Source of the DNA: Pseudomonas fluorescens
GTDB lineage: Bacteria > Pseudomonadota > Gammaproteobacteria > Pseudomonadales > Pseudomonadaceae
Direction: 5' to 3'
NCBI RefSeq assembly: GCF_902497625.1
Contig: NZ_CABVGX010000007.1
Span: forward strand, 62,001 to 126,000
DNA: 64,000 bases
Positions within the stretch are counted from its first letter, which is position 1. Each line of letters begins with the position of its first letter. The notes beneath the pieces are model-generated. The model searched no databases and was not told the DNA's origin. It was given only the letters and a program-made list of their open reading frames with translations. Made by a program: the position numbers and the translations under genes. This document shows, in pieces, positions 28,753 to 38,836 of the stretch.

Positions 28753-29772
28753 CTAATACCGATTGGGTTCCATTTCGAGCTCGACATGGAAACGCGCCAA
28801 AATGTCCTTCTGAATACGCTGGGCCAGATCAAGCAACTGCAGACCGCTAGCGCTGCCATAATTGACCAGCACCAGCGCCTGCAATTTGTGCACACCTGCA
28901 TCGGCTTCACGAAAGCCTTTCCAGCCGGCGCGCTCGATCAGCCAGCCCGCTGCGATTTTCATCTGCCCGTCCGGCTGTGCATACGCCACCAGATCCGGGT
29001 ATTCGCGTTTGAGCTGCGTGACCAGCGCGGCCGGCACCAGCGGGTTCTTGAAAAAGCTGCCGGCATTGCCGAGCACCGCCGGGTCCGGGAGTTTTTCCCT
29101 GCGGATGCTGCAAATGGCCTGGCTGACGTCGCTGGCCGTTGGCTGCTCGATGCCTTGCTCGCTCAGGCGCTGACGCACCGGGCCGTATTCCAGATGCAAG
29201 TGGGCGGCGCGGTTCAAGGCGAATCGCACCCGTAAGATCAGCCAGCGTCCTGGCGCTTGCTTGAACAGGCTGTCGCGGTAAGCGAAATTGCATTCCTGCA
29301 ACGTGAAATCGCGCAGCTCGCCGGTCTGGCGATCCAGCGCGGTCAGGCCGGCGAACACATCCTTGATCTCGACCCCGTATGCGCCGATGTTCTGCATCGG
29401 CGCTGCGCCAACGGTGCCGGGAATCAGGCTGAGGTTTTCCAGCCCCGACAACCCTTTGCTTAATGTGTGCTGAACAAACGGGTGCCACGGCTCGCCCGCT
29501 TCGGCTTCGATCACAACCTTGCCGCCGTCGTCGCTGAGGATGCGGATTCCGCGCGTTGCCATGCGCAGCACTAATGCCTGAACGTCGGCGGTCAGCAACA
29601 GGTTGCTGCCACCGCCAATCACCAGTAACGGCATGTCGTGTTGCGCGGCATACGCCAGTGCTTCGCGAACGTCGGCATCGCTGTGGGCTTCGGCAAACAA
29701 CCGGGCCTGCACGTCGACGCCGAAACTGTTGAAGGGTTTCAGCGATACCTGCGGCTGCACCTGCAAACTCAT
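28753..29772 (-). CDS. murB: UDP-N-acetylenolpyruvoylglucosamine reductase
   Basis: FAD enzyme reducing UDP-GlcNAc-enolpyruvate to UDP-MurNAc in peptidoglycan precursor synthesis. 339 aa, type I form. Visible are the FAD-binding LVIGGGSNLLL (51-61), the NIGAYGVEI loop, the catalytic GNAGSFFKNP (Ser) and the C-terminal Glu in LEMEPNRY context. Its ATG overlaps the ptpA stop by 4 bp. Confidence 0.95.
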   Translation of the reverse strand: MSLQVQPQVSLKPFNSFGVDVQARLFAEAHSDADVREALAYAAQHDMPLLVIGGGSNLLLTADVQALVLRMATRGIRILSDDGGKVVIEAEAGEPWHPFVQHTLSKGLSGLENLSLIPGTVGAAPMQNIGAYGVEIKDVFAGLTALDRQTGELRDFTLQECNFAYRDSLFKQAPGRWLILRVRFALNRAAHLHLEYGPVRQRLSEQGIEQPTASDVSQAICSIRREKLPDPAVLGNAGSFFKNPLVPAALVTQLKREYPDLVAYAQPDGQMKIAAGWLIERAGWKGFREADAGVHKLQALVLVNYGSASGLQLLDLAQRIQKDILARFHVELEMEPNRY

Positions 29773-30233
29773 AAACGTCCCTTCAATTCGACCACCAGCA
29801 AATCGCTCGCCCGCTCGATCAGGTCCAGCACTTGCTCAAAGCCGTGGTCGCCGTCGTAGTACGGATCCGGCACTTCATCACGCTCTGACTGATACCGACG
29901 CAGGAAAAGGTCCAGCTCCGCCTTGCCCTTGGCCGGTTGCAAAGCCTTGAGGTTGCGCAGATTGCTGTTGTCCATCGCGAGGATCAGATCGTAGCGGGAG
30001 AAATCGGCGCGAGTGACTTGCTGGGCGCGCTGGGCCGACAAGTCATAGCCACGCACTCGGGCCGCGGCCTGACTGCGCTTGTCTGGCGCTTTGCCAACGT
30101 GCCAGTCACCGGTGCCGGCGGAAGAGACCTCTATCTGATCGGACAATCCCGCTTCACGCAATTTATGCCGCAGCACGCCTTCGGCCGTAGGCGACCGGCA
30201 GATGTTGCCCAAGCAGACGAACAAAACCCGCAT
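29769..30233 (-). CDS. Low-molecular-weight protein tyrosine phosphatase
   Basis: 154-aa LMW-PTP with the active-site loop CLGNICRS (C7, R13) and the general-acid Asp in DPYYDG. Its start overlaps the kdsB stop by one base and its stop overlaps murB by 4 bp. In Pseudomonas this gene always sits between kdsB and murB (from memory). Physiological target unknown; called PtpA-like. Confidence 0.92.
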   Translation of the reverse strand: MRVLFVCLGNICRSPTAEGVLRHKLREAGLSDQIEVSSAGTGDWHVGKAPDKRSQAAARVRGYDLSAQRAQQVTRADFSRYDLILAMDNSNLRNLKALQPAKGKAELDLFLRRYQSERDEVPDPYYDGDHGFEQVLDLIERASDLLVVELKGRL

Positions 30234-30997
30234 CAGGCCTCCAGCAGGCGACGAACGCGTTCAAGGTCTTCAACGGTGTCGACGCCGGGCGGCGGCGCGA
30301 TCAATGCGTCGGCCACGTGAATGCGCACGCCGTGCCAAAGTGCACGCAGTTGCTCCAGCGATTCGGTGTTTTCCAGCCAGCACGGACCCCAGCTGACGAA
30401 ATCCTGGAGGAATCCGGCGCGGTAGGCGTAGATGCCGATGTGGCGGCGATACGGCACGCCTTCCGGCAGCACGTCGCGATCTTTCGCGAAAGCGTCCCGA
30501 GCCCATGGCAGCGTTGCGCGACTGAACGTCAGCGCCAGGCCATTGAGGTCGCTGACGACCTTTACCACGTTGGGGTTGAACAGGGTTTCGACGTCTTCGA
30601 TCGGCTCGGCCAGGGTGGCCATACGCGCTTCGGTGTGGACGGCGAGGTTGGCTGCGACCTGATCGATCACGCTGGCCGGAATCAGCGGCTCGTCGCCTTG
30701 AACGTTGACCACAATGGCATCAGGCGCCAGACCCAGCTTGGCGGCGACCTCGGCCAAACGGTCAGTGCCGGAATTGTGATCTTCCCGGGTCAGTACCACT
30801 TCGGCGCCAAAACCTGTACAGGCCTCGACAATGCGCGGGTCGTCGGTGGCAACCACCACACGTTCGGCGCTGCTTTTGCGGGCCTGTTCCCAGACATGCT
30901 GGATCATCGGCTTGCCAGCGATCAGCAGCAGCGGTTTGCCTGGCAGACGGGTCGAGGCGTAACGCGATGGAATGACAACGGTAAAGGCTGTGGTCAT
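30233..30997 (-). CDS. kdsB: CMP-KDO synthetase
   Basis: 3-deoxy-manno-octulosonate cytidylyltransferase that activates Kdo for lipopolysaccharide. 254 aa, with the N-terminal [15 protein letters not shown] nucleotide-binding motif and [11 protein letters not shown] metal-binding motif. It follows the Trm112-like gene with a 4-bp overlap. Confidence 0.95.
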   Translation of the reverse strand: MTTAFTVVIPSRYASTRLPGKPLLLIAGKPMIQHVWEQARKSSAERVVVATDDPRIVEACTGFGAEVVLTREDHNSGTDRLAEVAAKLGLAPDAIVVNVQGDEPLIPASVIDQVAANLAVHTEARMATLAEPIEDVETLFNPNVVKVVSDLNGLALTFSRATLPWARDAFAKDRDVLPEGVPYRRHIGIYAYRAGFLQDFVSWGPCWLENTESLEQLRALWHGVRIHVADALIAPPPGVDTVEDLERVRRLLEA

Positions 30998-31179
30998 TTA
31001 TCCAGACGCTCGTCAGTGGTCAGGGTGCGGGCTTCGGTTTCCAGCATCACCGGGATGCCGTCGCGAATCGGGTACGCCAGACCAGCGCCTTTGCTGATCA
31101 GCTCGGTTTTGTCGGCGCTGAGCTTGAGCGGGCCTTTGCAGACGGGGCAAGCGAGGATGTCGAGCAATTTGGTGTCCAT
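30994..31179 (-). CDS. Trm112-like zinc-ribbon protein (UPF0434/YcaR family)
   Basis: 61-aa protein starting [20 protein letters not shown]. It has one CPVC pair and aligns with the YcaR/Trm112 family, usually an activator platform for methyltransferases; bacterial role uncertain. ATG at 31179 with aggga upstream. Found between lpxK and kdsB, as in E. coli (ycaR). Confidence 0.92.
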   Translation of the reverse strand: MDTKLLDILACPVCKGPLKLSADKTELISKGAGLAYPIRDGIPVMLETEARTLTTDERLDK

Positions 31180-31204
31180 GAGCATTCCCTGGATAAACAC
31201 ATTG

Positions 31205-32215
31205 TTAAGGCAAAAGCCGAGCCGGCAACAGGCGCATCAGCTGCGTATCAAACCAGGCCACGAAGGCCGGCGACGGCGCAGCATCGACCGCCAGGTACCA
31301 CCAATCGGCGGCGGCAAAGGGGCGGCACTTGACCGCGTCCTTTTCGGTCATCACCAATGGCAATGACGGCGTGAAATTCAAGGCCTGGGCGCTGTATTCG
31401 GCGTGATCGGCAAACGCATGGGGGATCGTCCGCCAGTGTAGCGTTTCGAGGGTCGTGAAGAAACGCTGCGGGTTGCCGATTCCGGCCACGGCATGCAGCG
31501 CCTGGCCGGGTGGAAAGTGATCAAGCGAACGCCGTTCACCACTGTTCAGATTGACCAGTTCGGTAGGTTGCAGCTGGAAAGCGAAGCCGTCATTGCGATC
31601 ATCCGCGGCGCCGTTGTACAGCACGGCGTCAACGCTTTGCAGGCGTTCGACCGGCTCGCGCAACGGGCCGGCGGGCAGGCAGCGTTGATTGCCAAGACCT
31701 CGCGCGGCATCAATCAACACCAGTTCCAGGTCGCGGGCCAGCCGGTAGTGCTGCATGCCATCGTCGGAGAGGATCAGGTCCAGCGGTTCGCTTGCCAGCA
31801 AGGCCTGAACGGCGCGGCTGCGATCGGGATCGATCATCAACGACACGCCGGTGCGTTGCACGATCAGCAACGGTTCGTCGCCGGCGATCGCAGCGCTGTG
31901 CTCGGCTTCGACCCGCCAAGGCAGTTGCGGCGGGTTGGCGCCGTAACCGCGACTGACCACACCGACACGTAAACCGCTGCGCTGGCAGTGCTGGATCATC
32001 CACAGGATCAACGGCGTCTTGCCTGTGCCGCCAACCGTAATGTTACCAACCACGATGAGCGGCACCGGTGGCTGATAAATATGCCCCTCGCCTGCCAGAA
32101 AGCGCTGACGCCTGTGCCTCACTATTCGGCGGTACAACCACTCGAGCGGCCGTAGCAGAGTGAGGGCCGGATGGCCCCGATACCACGCGCTGAGCAAGCG
32201 ATCTGACATGGCCAT
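31205..32215 (-). CDS. lpxK: Tetraacyldisaccharide 4'-kinase
   Basis: Membrane-associated kinase adding the 4'-phosphate of lipid A. 336 aa with the Walker [12 protein letters not shown] (58-68) and an N-terminal amphipathic/hydrophobic anchor ([16 protein letters not shown]). The ATG at 32215 overlaps the exbD stop by one base (TGATG) like other junctions here; an in-frame ATG two codons later is the alternative. Confidence 0.94.
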   Translation of the reverse strand: MAMSDRLLSAWYRGHPALTLLRPLEWLYRRIVRHRRQRFLAGEGHIYQPPVPLIVVGNITVGGTGKTPLILWMIQHCQRSGLRVGVVSRGYGANPPQLPWRVEAEHSAAIAGDEPLLIVQRTGVSLMIDPDRSRAVQALLASEPLDLILSDDGMQHYRLARDLELVLIDAARGLGNQRCLPAGPLREPVERLQSVDAVLYNGAADDRNDGFAFQLQPTELVNLNSGERRSLDHFPPGQALHAVAGIGNPQRFFTTLETLHWRTIPHAFADHAEYSAQALNFTPSLPLVMTEKDAVKCRPFAAADWWYLAVDAAPSPAFVAWFDTQLMRLLPARLLP

Positions 32216-32646
32216 CAGGGTGCGGGCGGCGCCGCCTCGACTGTGGTCATGCGCAAGTGACTGAAGCCGAGCTTGCCGGCGGCGTCCATGGCGGTGATCA
32301 CCGATTGATGCTGGGTCTTGCCATCGGCGCTGATGGACAGCGGCATTTCGGTGTCACCGCCGGATTCTTTCTGCAGGGCATCCATCAGCGTGGCCAGATC
32401 GTTTTTGGGCAGCACCCGGTCATTCACCGAGAACGCACCTTCGGCACTGATGGCCACATCGAGACGTTTGGCCTGCTGGTCCTCGGCTGGCGTACCGCTG
32501 ACCGCTTCAGGCAGATCGACGCGCAGTTGGGTTTCCCGGGTAAATGTTGTGGTCACGACGAAAAACAGCAGCAGAATAAACACCACGTCGATCAGCGACG
32601 CGAGGTTTATATCCACAGTCTCCCGATGCTTGCGGCGGAATTTCAC
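32215..32646 (-). CDS. exbD: ExbD/TolR family biopolymer transport protein
   Basis: 143-aa inner-membrane protein with one N-terminal membrane segment ([21 protein letters not shown], including the conserved proton-path Asp) and a periplasmic domain. Partner of the ExbB-like protein encoded just upstream with a 4-bp overlap. No tonB gene is adjacent, so the pair may energise an envelope function other than iron uptake, possibly LPS-related given lpxK beside it (inference). Confidence 0.9.
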   Translation of the reverse strand: MKFRRKHRETVDINLASLIDVVFILLLFFVVTTTFTRETQLRVDLPEAVSGTPAEDQQAKRLDVAISAEGAFSVNDRVLPKNDLATLMDALQKESGGDTEMPLSISADGKTQHQSVITAMDAAGKLGFSHLRMTTVEAAPPAP

Positions 32647-33278
32647 GCTTTGCTCCCGCTCAGATCCACGTCACGATCTCCCTGCACAACTTCCACCAGT
32701 TTGATCGCTTCCTGTTCCATGCCCACCACCAGTTCATCGACGCGGCGTTGCAGGAATCGGTGGAAGAAGACTGCAGGAATACCGACCATCAGGCCTGCAG
32801 CAGTGGTGATCAACGCCTTGGAGATACCACCAGCCAATACCGCGGCATTGGTGGTCATGCCCGTGCCCATGAACGCACTGAAAATATCGATCATGCCCAG
32901 CACCGTACCGAGCAAGCCGAGCAAGGGCGCCATGGCAGCGATGGTACCGAGGGCATTGATATAGCGCTCAAGTTCGTGAATGACCCGTGCTGCGGCCTCT
33001 TCGATGCACTCCTTCATGATCTCGCGACCGTGTTTGGAGTTGGCCAGGCCCGCAGCGAGAATCTCGCCCAATGGCGAGTGGGCGCGCAATTCCTTGAGCT
33101 TTTCTTTATTGAGCTGTTTGTCTTTTATCCAGACCCAGACCTGCCCCAGCAAATGCTCCGGGGTCACGCGACTGGCACGCAGGGTCCACAGGCGCTCGGC
33201 GACGATCGCCATGGCCGCGATGGAACTCAGAATGATCGGCAGCATCATCCAGCCGCCGGATTTGACCAATTCCCACAC
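32643..33278 (-). CDS. exbB: ExbB/TolQ/MotA family proton channel
   Basis: 211-aa inner-membrane protein with three membrane segments (about 12-32, 110-135, 150-175). The GTG at 33278 (WELVKSGGWMMLPI) is taken as start because aaggggg lies upstream and the length fits; the longer frame to 33329 has no supporting site. First gene of the exbB-exbD-lpxK-trm112-kdsB-ptpA-murB run. Confidence 0.9.
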   Translation of the reverse strand: MWELVKSGGWMMLPIILSSIAAMAIVAERLWTLRASRVTPEHLLGQVWVWIKDKQLNKEKLKELRAHSPLGEILAAGLANSKHGREIMKECIEEAAARVIHELERYINALGTIAAMAPLLGLLGTVLGMIDIFSAFMGTGMTTNAAVLAGGISKALITTAAGLMVGIPAVFFHRFLQRRVDELVVGMEQEAIKLVEVVQGDRDVDLSGSKA

Positions 33279-33376
33279 AGTGACAGCCCCCTTGAAAAAG
33301 TGCGCCACTCTAACATAGGGGGTGAGCACACCGAAGACCGGGATATTGCATCCGGTCGGGCACTGATAACCGGTGC

Positions 33377-35611
33377 TTACTGTGGCTGCGGCGGCGCAGC
33401 ACGCCAGAACCGGCGTTGTTGACGCATCGTGAGCGGTGGTTCGAATCGCCCCAGTTGCAGATGAATGGCGCCTTGTTCGGCACTGTCGTAAACCTCCAGG
33501 CCAAGCTTGCGGTAACGTGCCATCACCGTGGGATGGGGATGACCGAAGGAGTTGCCGTTACCACGAGAGATCAGGACCGCCCTGGGTTGCAGCACGTTCA
33601 AAAGCGCCATCGAAGACGAAGTGCGGCTGCCGTGATGGGGGGATTGCAGCCAATCGGTGGTCACCGCGAGCGGGCTGCCGAGAAAAGCCTGTTCAGCCGC
33701 GTTTTCAATGTCACCGGTGAGCAGCAAGCGCTCGCCGCCGGCTTCTATCTGCAAGACACAGGATTTAGAATTGCTGTCCTTTGCCGCAGACCATTGCCAG
33801 AGTTGGAAGTTGACGCCATCCCAGCTCCATTGCCGGCCACTTTCGCAGCCTTCAATGGGCAGCCCGCCGAGCAGAGGCAAAGGTTCACCACTGACAATCC
33901 GCTCAACCGCTATTCCATCCACGACCGCTCGCGCGCCGCCCGCGTGATCGGCGTGGGCGTGACTGATGAGCATCAAGTCAATGGCATTAACGTCCAGTTT
34001 TCTCAAGGATGGCAGGACCACCCGCTCACCCAGATCGAAATCCCCGAAGCGCGGCCCGGCGTCGTAGAGCATAGTGTGATGCCGGGTCTTTACCAGAACC
34101 GCCAGCCCCTGGCCAACGTCCAGTTGCAAGATTTCTGCGATGCCTGGATCCACCTGCGAGCGGGGTGGAACCACCAGCAACAACAGCAGTGGCCAGCCCA
34201 GTGGACGCATGGGTACGCCGCGCGGCATCAGTAACAGGAGGGCGCCGAGGGTTGCCATCGCCCACACCCAAAGCGGTATGGCTGCGGGCACCCAGGCCGG
34301 CACCTGGCCGGCCACCAGTTCGAGACCTTTGAAGAGCCAGTCGATCAGCCCGCCCGCCAGCCACAGCAAGCTTTCGCCGACATAGGGAATCGGCAGTAAA
34401 AATGTGCCCAGCAATGCCGGAGGCAGGATCACCAGGCTCACCCAGGGCACCGCGATCAGATTGGCCAGGGGGCCACTGACGCTGATCGGCAAGCCAAGTA
34501 TCAACAGCAGCGGACACAGGCCGATTGCGATCAGCCACTGCGCTCGGGTCCAGGTTTGCCACCATCGCCAAGGACCCAAGCGCCCGCCGAAAGTGAATAT
34601 CAAAATTGCCACAGCGCCGAAGGATAGCCAGAACCCCGGTTGCAGACTCGCCAGCGGATCCATCAGCAGCACGGCATTGAGCGCCAGCAGCAGCGTCCAC
34701 CACGCGCCGAGATGACGAAAGCGCAAGCGCCACAACAGTACCAGACCGATCATCACGCACGCACGACGTACAGGCACGTCGAAGCCGGCGAGCAAGCCGT
34801 AGCCCAGCGCCGCGGCAAATGCCAGGCCGCATGCCCAAGGCAGCCACGGTAAACGGCCGGGCCACACCCCATAACGTGCCATTGCGGCTATCAGGAGGTA
34901 GACAACGCCCGCCAGCATGCCGACATGCTGACCGGAGATCACCAGCAGATGCACAGTGCCGGTGTCCTGCAGTATCTGCCAATCCTCGCGAGCCAGCCCG
35001 CCGCCATCTCCCAACACCAGCGCGGCCAATGCCCCGTTCCGGCCTTGCGCATCCACCGCTTGCAGGCGCTGGCGAATCCCGTCGCGCCAGGCCCATCGAG
35101 CTTCACTGATTCGCTGACCATCCTTGACGGTCCCGGTCGCGCCGATGCGTTGCGCGAGTAACCAGGCCTCATAATCAAATGAATGCGGATTGAGCAAACC
35201 GGCCGGTCGCTTGAGTTTTACTGCGAGCCTCCAGCGTTCGCCACTGTTGACGGGCGGCCCGGCATACCAGGCGATGCGCAGGCGTTGCGGCACCTGAGAA
35301 TGACGTGACCGGACATCCTCGAGTTCGAAGCGCACAACGCCTTCACTGGTCATGGGCAACCCGGTGACCCGCCCTTCTACCCAGCGTGTTTCTCCATCAA
35401 GACTGATCGGCAGTCGATCATCCAGCGCCCACTGCGCGTTCGCGCAGGCCCAACTGAAGCCGAACGCGAAGAATGCACACGGATAGGCCTTGAAGGGCAA
35501 TGCCATCAAGCCCAACAGTGGCAGCAGTGTCCAAAACCAGACCGGTGGTAATTCCGGCAAAAATCGCAGGGTCAGTAAACCCGACGCCAGCGCTATCATC
35601 CCTGTGCGCAT
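33377..35611 (-). CDS. comEC: DNA internalisation channel ComEC/Rec2
   Basis: 744-aa polytopic membrane protein for uptake of single-stranded DNA across the inner membrane. N-terminal DUF4131 segment, a central competence domain with about ten membrane spans (from about residue 215 to 470), and a C-terminal metallo-beta-lactamase-like domain with SHAHADHAGG and the downstream SPHHGSRTSSS motif. Usual length and complete. Located 98 bp upstream of exbB on the same strand. Confidence 0.93.
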   Translation of the reverse strand: MRTGMIALASGLLTLRFLPELPPVWFWTLLPLLGLMALPFKAYPCAFFAFGFSWACANAQWALDDRLPISLDGETRWVEGRVTGLPMTSEGVVRFELEDVRSRHSQVPQRLRIAWYAGPPVNSGERWRLAVKLKRPAGLLNPHSFDYEAWLLAQRIGATGTVKDGQRISEARWAWRDGIRQRLQAVDAQGRNGALAALVLGDGGGLAREDWQILQDTGTVHLLVISGQHVGMLAGVVYLLIAAMARYGVWPGRLPWLPWACGLAFAAALGYGLLAGFDVPVRRACVMIGLVLLWRLRFRHLGAWWTLLLALNAVLLMDPLASLQPGFWLSFGAVAILIFTFGGRLGPWRWWQTWTRAQWLIAIGLCPLLLILGLPISVSGPLANLIAVPWVSLVILPPALLGTFLLPIPYVGESLLWLAGGLIDWLFKGLELVAGQVPAWVPAAIPLWVWAMATLGALLLLMPRGVPMRPLGWPLLLLLVVPPRSQVDPGIAEILQLDVGQGLAVLVKTRHHTMLYDAGPRFGDFDLGERVVLPSLRKLDVNAIDLMLISHAHADHAGGARAVVDGIAVERIVSGEPLPLLGGLPIEGCESGRQWSWDGVNFQLWQWSAAKDSNSKSCVLQIEAGGERLLLTGDIENAAEQAFLGSPLAVTTDWLQSPHHGSRTSSSMALLNVLQPRAVLISRGNGNSFGHPHPTVMARYRKLGLEVYDSAEQGAIHLQLGRFEPPLTMRQQRRFWRAAPPQPQ

Positions 35612-35747
35612 ACGCCCGTCCTTGAGAATTCCTCCAATAGTGATAGTCGGCGCATGGCACGTGCGTCGTTATCAATTGTCACAAAGTCTGAATGGGCGAC
35701 GCCCGGAATCCAGACATACTTGCCGCCTTAACCGACCGAGAAGCCCT

Positions 35748-36266
35748 ATGCCCCGGCGCTTATTCAAACGCTACATGCCAGACCCGACCAGCATCAAGGA
35801 ACACAAGTCCTTACGCTTTCTCGGCACGCTGCTGCATGACCCTAACCTCTGGCACCTCAACCGACACTCTGTCGCCCGGGCCATGGCGGTAGGATTATTT
35901 GCCGCGTTTCTGCCGATTCCGTTGCAAATGCTGGTGGCTGCGGTGCTGGCGATCATCGTGCGGGGCAACATGCCAATCGCGGTGAGTCTGGTCTGGCTGA
36001 CCAATCCGATCACCATGCCTGCGGTCTTTTTCTGTACATATCAGACCGGTGCCTGGCTGATGGATGTGCCGCCGCGCCATCTGCCGGATGAGCTGACCTG
36101 GGAATGGATCAGCGGGCAGCTTTCGACGCTGTGGCAGCCGTTTTTGCTGGGGTCGGTGGTGGTGGGATTGGTGCTAGGCGTACTGGCCTACTTCCTGGTG
36201 ATGATGTATTGGCGATGGTGGGTGAGCCGGCAGTGGGCCAGGCGCAAGAAAAAGAGAATGCGCTGA
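35748..36266 (+). CDS. DUF2062 domain-containing membrane protein
   Basis: 172-aa protein with a DUF2062 domain: an N-terminal basic stretch (MPRRLFKRYMPDPTSIKEHK), two or three hydrophobic helices (LFAAFLPIPLQMLVAAVLAIIV; NPITMPAVFFCTYQTGAWLM; VVVGLVLGVLAYFLVMMYWRW) and a basic C-terminus. Function unknown. The ATG at 35748 fits the family N-terminus; the longer frame would extend into comEC antisense. Divergent from comEC. Confidence 0.9.
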   Translation: MPRRLFKRYMPDPTSIKEHKSLRFLGTLLHDPNLWHLNRHSVARAMAVGLFAAFLPIPLQMLVAAVLAIIVRGNMPIAVSLVWLTNPITMPAVFFCTYQTGAWLMDVPPRHLPDELTWEWISGQLSTLWQPFLLGSVVVGLVLGVLAYFLVMMYWRWWVSRQWARRKKKRMR

Positions 36267-36271
36267 ATACG

Positions 36272-36302
36272 AAAAGGCCTCCTGGACGGGAGGCCTTTTT
36301 TT
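36272..36302 (+). terminator. Intrinsic terminator after the DUF2062 gene
   Basis: aaaaggcctcc and ggaggcctttt form an 11-bp stem followed by T-run. Also positioned to terminate the convergent ABC permease gene. Confidence 0.88.
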
Positions 36303-36327
36303 CGCTTGGCGTTTGATCAAATGAGGA

Positions 36328-37107
36328 TTAAGTCCGCATTCCTCGCCCACTCACCAGCAGCCGCGCGCATCCGATATACAAAGCCACCGTCGCCACCAGC
36401 ATGAACGTGATCGCCACACTGATCCGGATATCCGAAACCCCGAGAATGCCATAGCGAAAAGCATTGACCATATGCAGCACCGGATTCGCCAGCGACACCG
36501 TTTGCCAGAACGGCGGCAGCAACGAGATCGAATAAAACACCCCGCCCAGATAGGTCAACGGCGTCAGCACAAAGGTCGGAATGATCGAGATATCGTCAAA
36601 GTTGCGCGCAAACACTGCGTTGATGAATCCCAACAGCGAGAAGATCGTAGCCGTCAGTACCACCACCAGGATGGTCACCCCCAGGTGATGTACCTGCAGA
36701 TCAGTGAAGAACAACGACAGCAGCGTCACGATGACCCCGACCATCAGGCCACGCAGCACGCCGCCCAAGGTGTAGCCAATCAAAATGGTGTGCGGCGAAA
36801 CCGGCGACACCATCAATTCCTCGATGGAACGCTGGAACTTGCTGCCGAAGAAACTCGAGACAACGTTGCCGTAAGAGTTGGTGATCACCGACATCATGAT
36901 CAGGCCAGGCACGATGTATTCCATATAGGTGAAACCACCCATCTCACCAATTTGCCGGCCGATCAGATTGCCGAAGATCACGAAGTACAAAACCATGGTG
37001 ATCGCCGGCGGCAGCAGGGTCTGCGGCCAGATCCGGGTGAAGCGCTTCACTTCACGGTAGACAATGGTATTGAGGGCAACGAGGTTGGGTTGCAGCTCGG
37101 AACTCAT
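36328..37107 (-). CDS. ABC-2 type transporter permease (YadH-like)
   Basis: 259-aa inner-membrane permease with six predicted spans and the ABC-2 signature in the GVVLRGLMVG/LGGVFYSISLLPPFWQ region. It starts inside the stop region of the ATPase gene (4-bp overlap) and so forms an exporter with it, resembling E. coli YadG/YadH. Substrate unknown; polysaccharide, lipid or drug export are possible. Confidence 0.9.
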   Translation of the reverse strand: MSSELQPNLVALNTIVYREVKRFTRIWPQTLLPPAITMVLYFVIFGNLIGRQIGEMGGFTYMEYIVPGLIMMSVITNSYGNVVSSFFGSKFQRSIEELMVSPVSPHTILIGYTLGGVLRGLMVGVIVTLLSLFFTDLQVHHLGVTILVVVLTATIFSLLGFINAVFARNFDDISIIPTFVLTPLTYLGGVFYSISLLPPFWQTVSLANPVLHMVNAFRYGILGVSDIRISVAITFMLVATVALYIGCARLLVSGRGMRT

Positions 37108-38036
37108 ACCGCCACCTTCGACAGATTTTTCTCCACCAGGGACACGAACAACTCCTCAAGGCGATTGGTTTTGTTACGCAGGCTCAACACTTCAATGTTC
37201 TGCTGCGCCAGTTGCGTGAACAGCGCGGTGATGCCCATGGCTTTATCGACCTGAACCTCCACGGTGTGGCTGTCGACAAGCCTGGTCGGATAACCGAGCA
37301 ACTGCGGCGCGGCGCTCAAGGTGTTTTTGATGTCGAGCAGAAATGTTTCCACATGCAGCTGGCCGAGCAGCTGTTTCATGCTGGTGTTTTCGACAATGGT
37401 GCCGTGGTCGATGATGCCGATATTGCGGCACAGTTGCTCAGCCTCCTCCAGATAATGCGTGGTAAGGATGATGGTGATGCCTTTCTGGTTCAGCTCGGTG
37501 AGGAAGGTCCACATTGAGCGCCGCAGCTCGATGTCTACACCCGCCGTCGGCTCGTCGAGGATCAGCAGACGCGGTTCGTGAACCAGTGCACGGGCGATCA
37601 TCAGTCGACGTTTCATGCCGCCGGACAAAGAACGCGAAGGTACATCGCGCTTGTCCCACAATCCGAGCTGGGTCAGGTACTGCTCGGCGCGCTCCTTGGC
37701 GATTTTCGGCGGGATGCCGTAGTAACCGGCCTGGGTCACGACGATGTCAAACGTCTTCTCGAACTGGTTGAAATTGAATTCCTGCGGCACCACGCCGATG
37801 GAGCGTTTGAGCTGCGCAGGGTTCTTGTCCAGGTCGTGACCAAAGATGTTCACCGTGCCGCTGGTCTTGTTCACCAAGGTCGAGAGAATGCCGATGGTCG
37901 TGGATTTGCCGGCGCCGTTAGGGCCAAGCAAGGCGAAAAAGTCACCTTCGGCTACGTCCAGATCGATACCACTCAAGGCCTGGAAACCGTTGCCGTAGGT
38001 TTTGGTTAGCTGCCGGATGGACAGAGCGGAACTCAT
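37104..38036 (-). CDS. ABC transporter ATP-binding protein (YadG-like)
   Basis: 310-aa ATPase: Walker A GPNGAGKST, signature LSGGMKRRLMIARAL, Walker B LLILDEPTAGVD and the H-loop in LTTHYLEEAEQL. The ATG at 38036 (MSSALSIRQLTK) is chosen by homology; the upstream extension would be atypical. Drives the ABC-2 permease encoded downstream with a 4-bp overlap. Confidence 0.92.
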   Translation of the reverse strand: MSSALSIRQLTKTYGNGFQALSGIDLDVAEGDFFALLGPNGAGKSTTIGILSTLVNKTSGTVNIFGHDLDKNPAQLKRSIGVVPQEFNFNQFEKTFDIVVTQAGYYGIPPKIAKERAEQYLTQLGLWDKRDVPSRSLSGGMKRRLMIARALVHEPRLLILDEPTAGVDIELRRSMWTFLTELNQKGITIILTTHYLEEAEQLCRNIGIIDHGTIVENTSMKQLLGQLHVETFLLDIKNTLSAAPQLLGYPTRLVDSHTVEVQVDKAMGITALFTQLAQQNIEVLSLRNKTNRLEELFVSLVEKNLSKVAV

Positions 38037-38169
38037 ATCGGATTTACGCACCAAGAAGGGAAGAAAAGAATAAATAAGGGCGGGCGGCGAGCATTGCAAC
38101 CGCGGCGCATGAGCGCAATGGTGCGTGTCGCCGCCACACAAGTACAGTCAAGTGTGTCGATAGTGAGTA

Positions 38170-38793
38170 TTAAGTCAACGCGGTCATGACGGCTTTCTGA
38201 TACGCCGGGCGCTGTTTAAGGCGGGCATACCAGGCTTCAAGACGGGGTTGTGGCGCGCGCTCGATCGGCATCTCGAGCCAGGCATAAATGAAACTGCCCA
38301 GAGGAATGTCGCCCATGCCGATTTCGGTGCCGGACAAATACGGTCGGGTGGCCAATGCTTGATCGGCCATCGTCAGCAGACCGTCGCATTCCTTGATCGC
38401 GGCGTTGATCACCGGCCAGTCCTGCTGCTCTTGCGGCGTGCGCAAGACGCCCCAGAACACAGTGCGGAACGGGCCGGCAAAACTTGAAGTGGTCCAGTCC
38501 ATCCACTTGTCTGCACTGGCGCGGGCTTGCGGATTCTCCGGGCACCAGGCCGTGCCATTGGCGTGTTTGGACATCAGGTAACGGACGATGGCATTGGATT
38601 CCCACAGGACAAATCCGTCGTCGTCAATGACCGGCACGCGCCCGTTTGGATTCATCGCGCGGTACTCGGGCGTATCGACCACACCGAAGGCGCCACCTGC
38701 ATCAATGGCCTCATAGGCGAGGCCCAGCTCCTCGGCGGCCCACAACGTCTTTCTGACATTCGATGAATTCTTGCGACCCCAGATCTTCAGCAT
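38170..38793 (-). CDS. Glutathione S-transferase family protein
   Basis: 207-aa GST: N-terminal thioredoxin-like domain with KNSSNVRKTLWAAEELGL (catalytic Ser near residue 10) and the cis-Pro GRVPVIDDDGFVLWES, then an all-helical domain. Cytoplasmic; substrate unknown. Monocistronic by spacing (133 bp from the ABC ATPase gene, 43 bp from the transglutaminase-like gene). Confidence 0.92.
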   Translation of the reverse strand: MLKIWGRKNSSNVRKTLWAAEELGLAYEAIDAGGAFGVVDTPEYRAMNPNGRVPVIDDDGFVLWESNAIVRYLMSKHANGTAWCPENPQARASADKWMDWTTSSFAGPFRTVFWGVLRTPQEQQDWPVINAAIKECDGLLTMADQALATRPYLSGTEIGMGDIPLGSFIYAWLEMPIERAPQPRLEAWYARLKQRPAYQKAVMTALT

Positions 38794-38836
38794 GACCGCC
38801 TCTTTATGGATGAATGCGCAGGCAGCATACGCCCGA

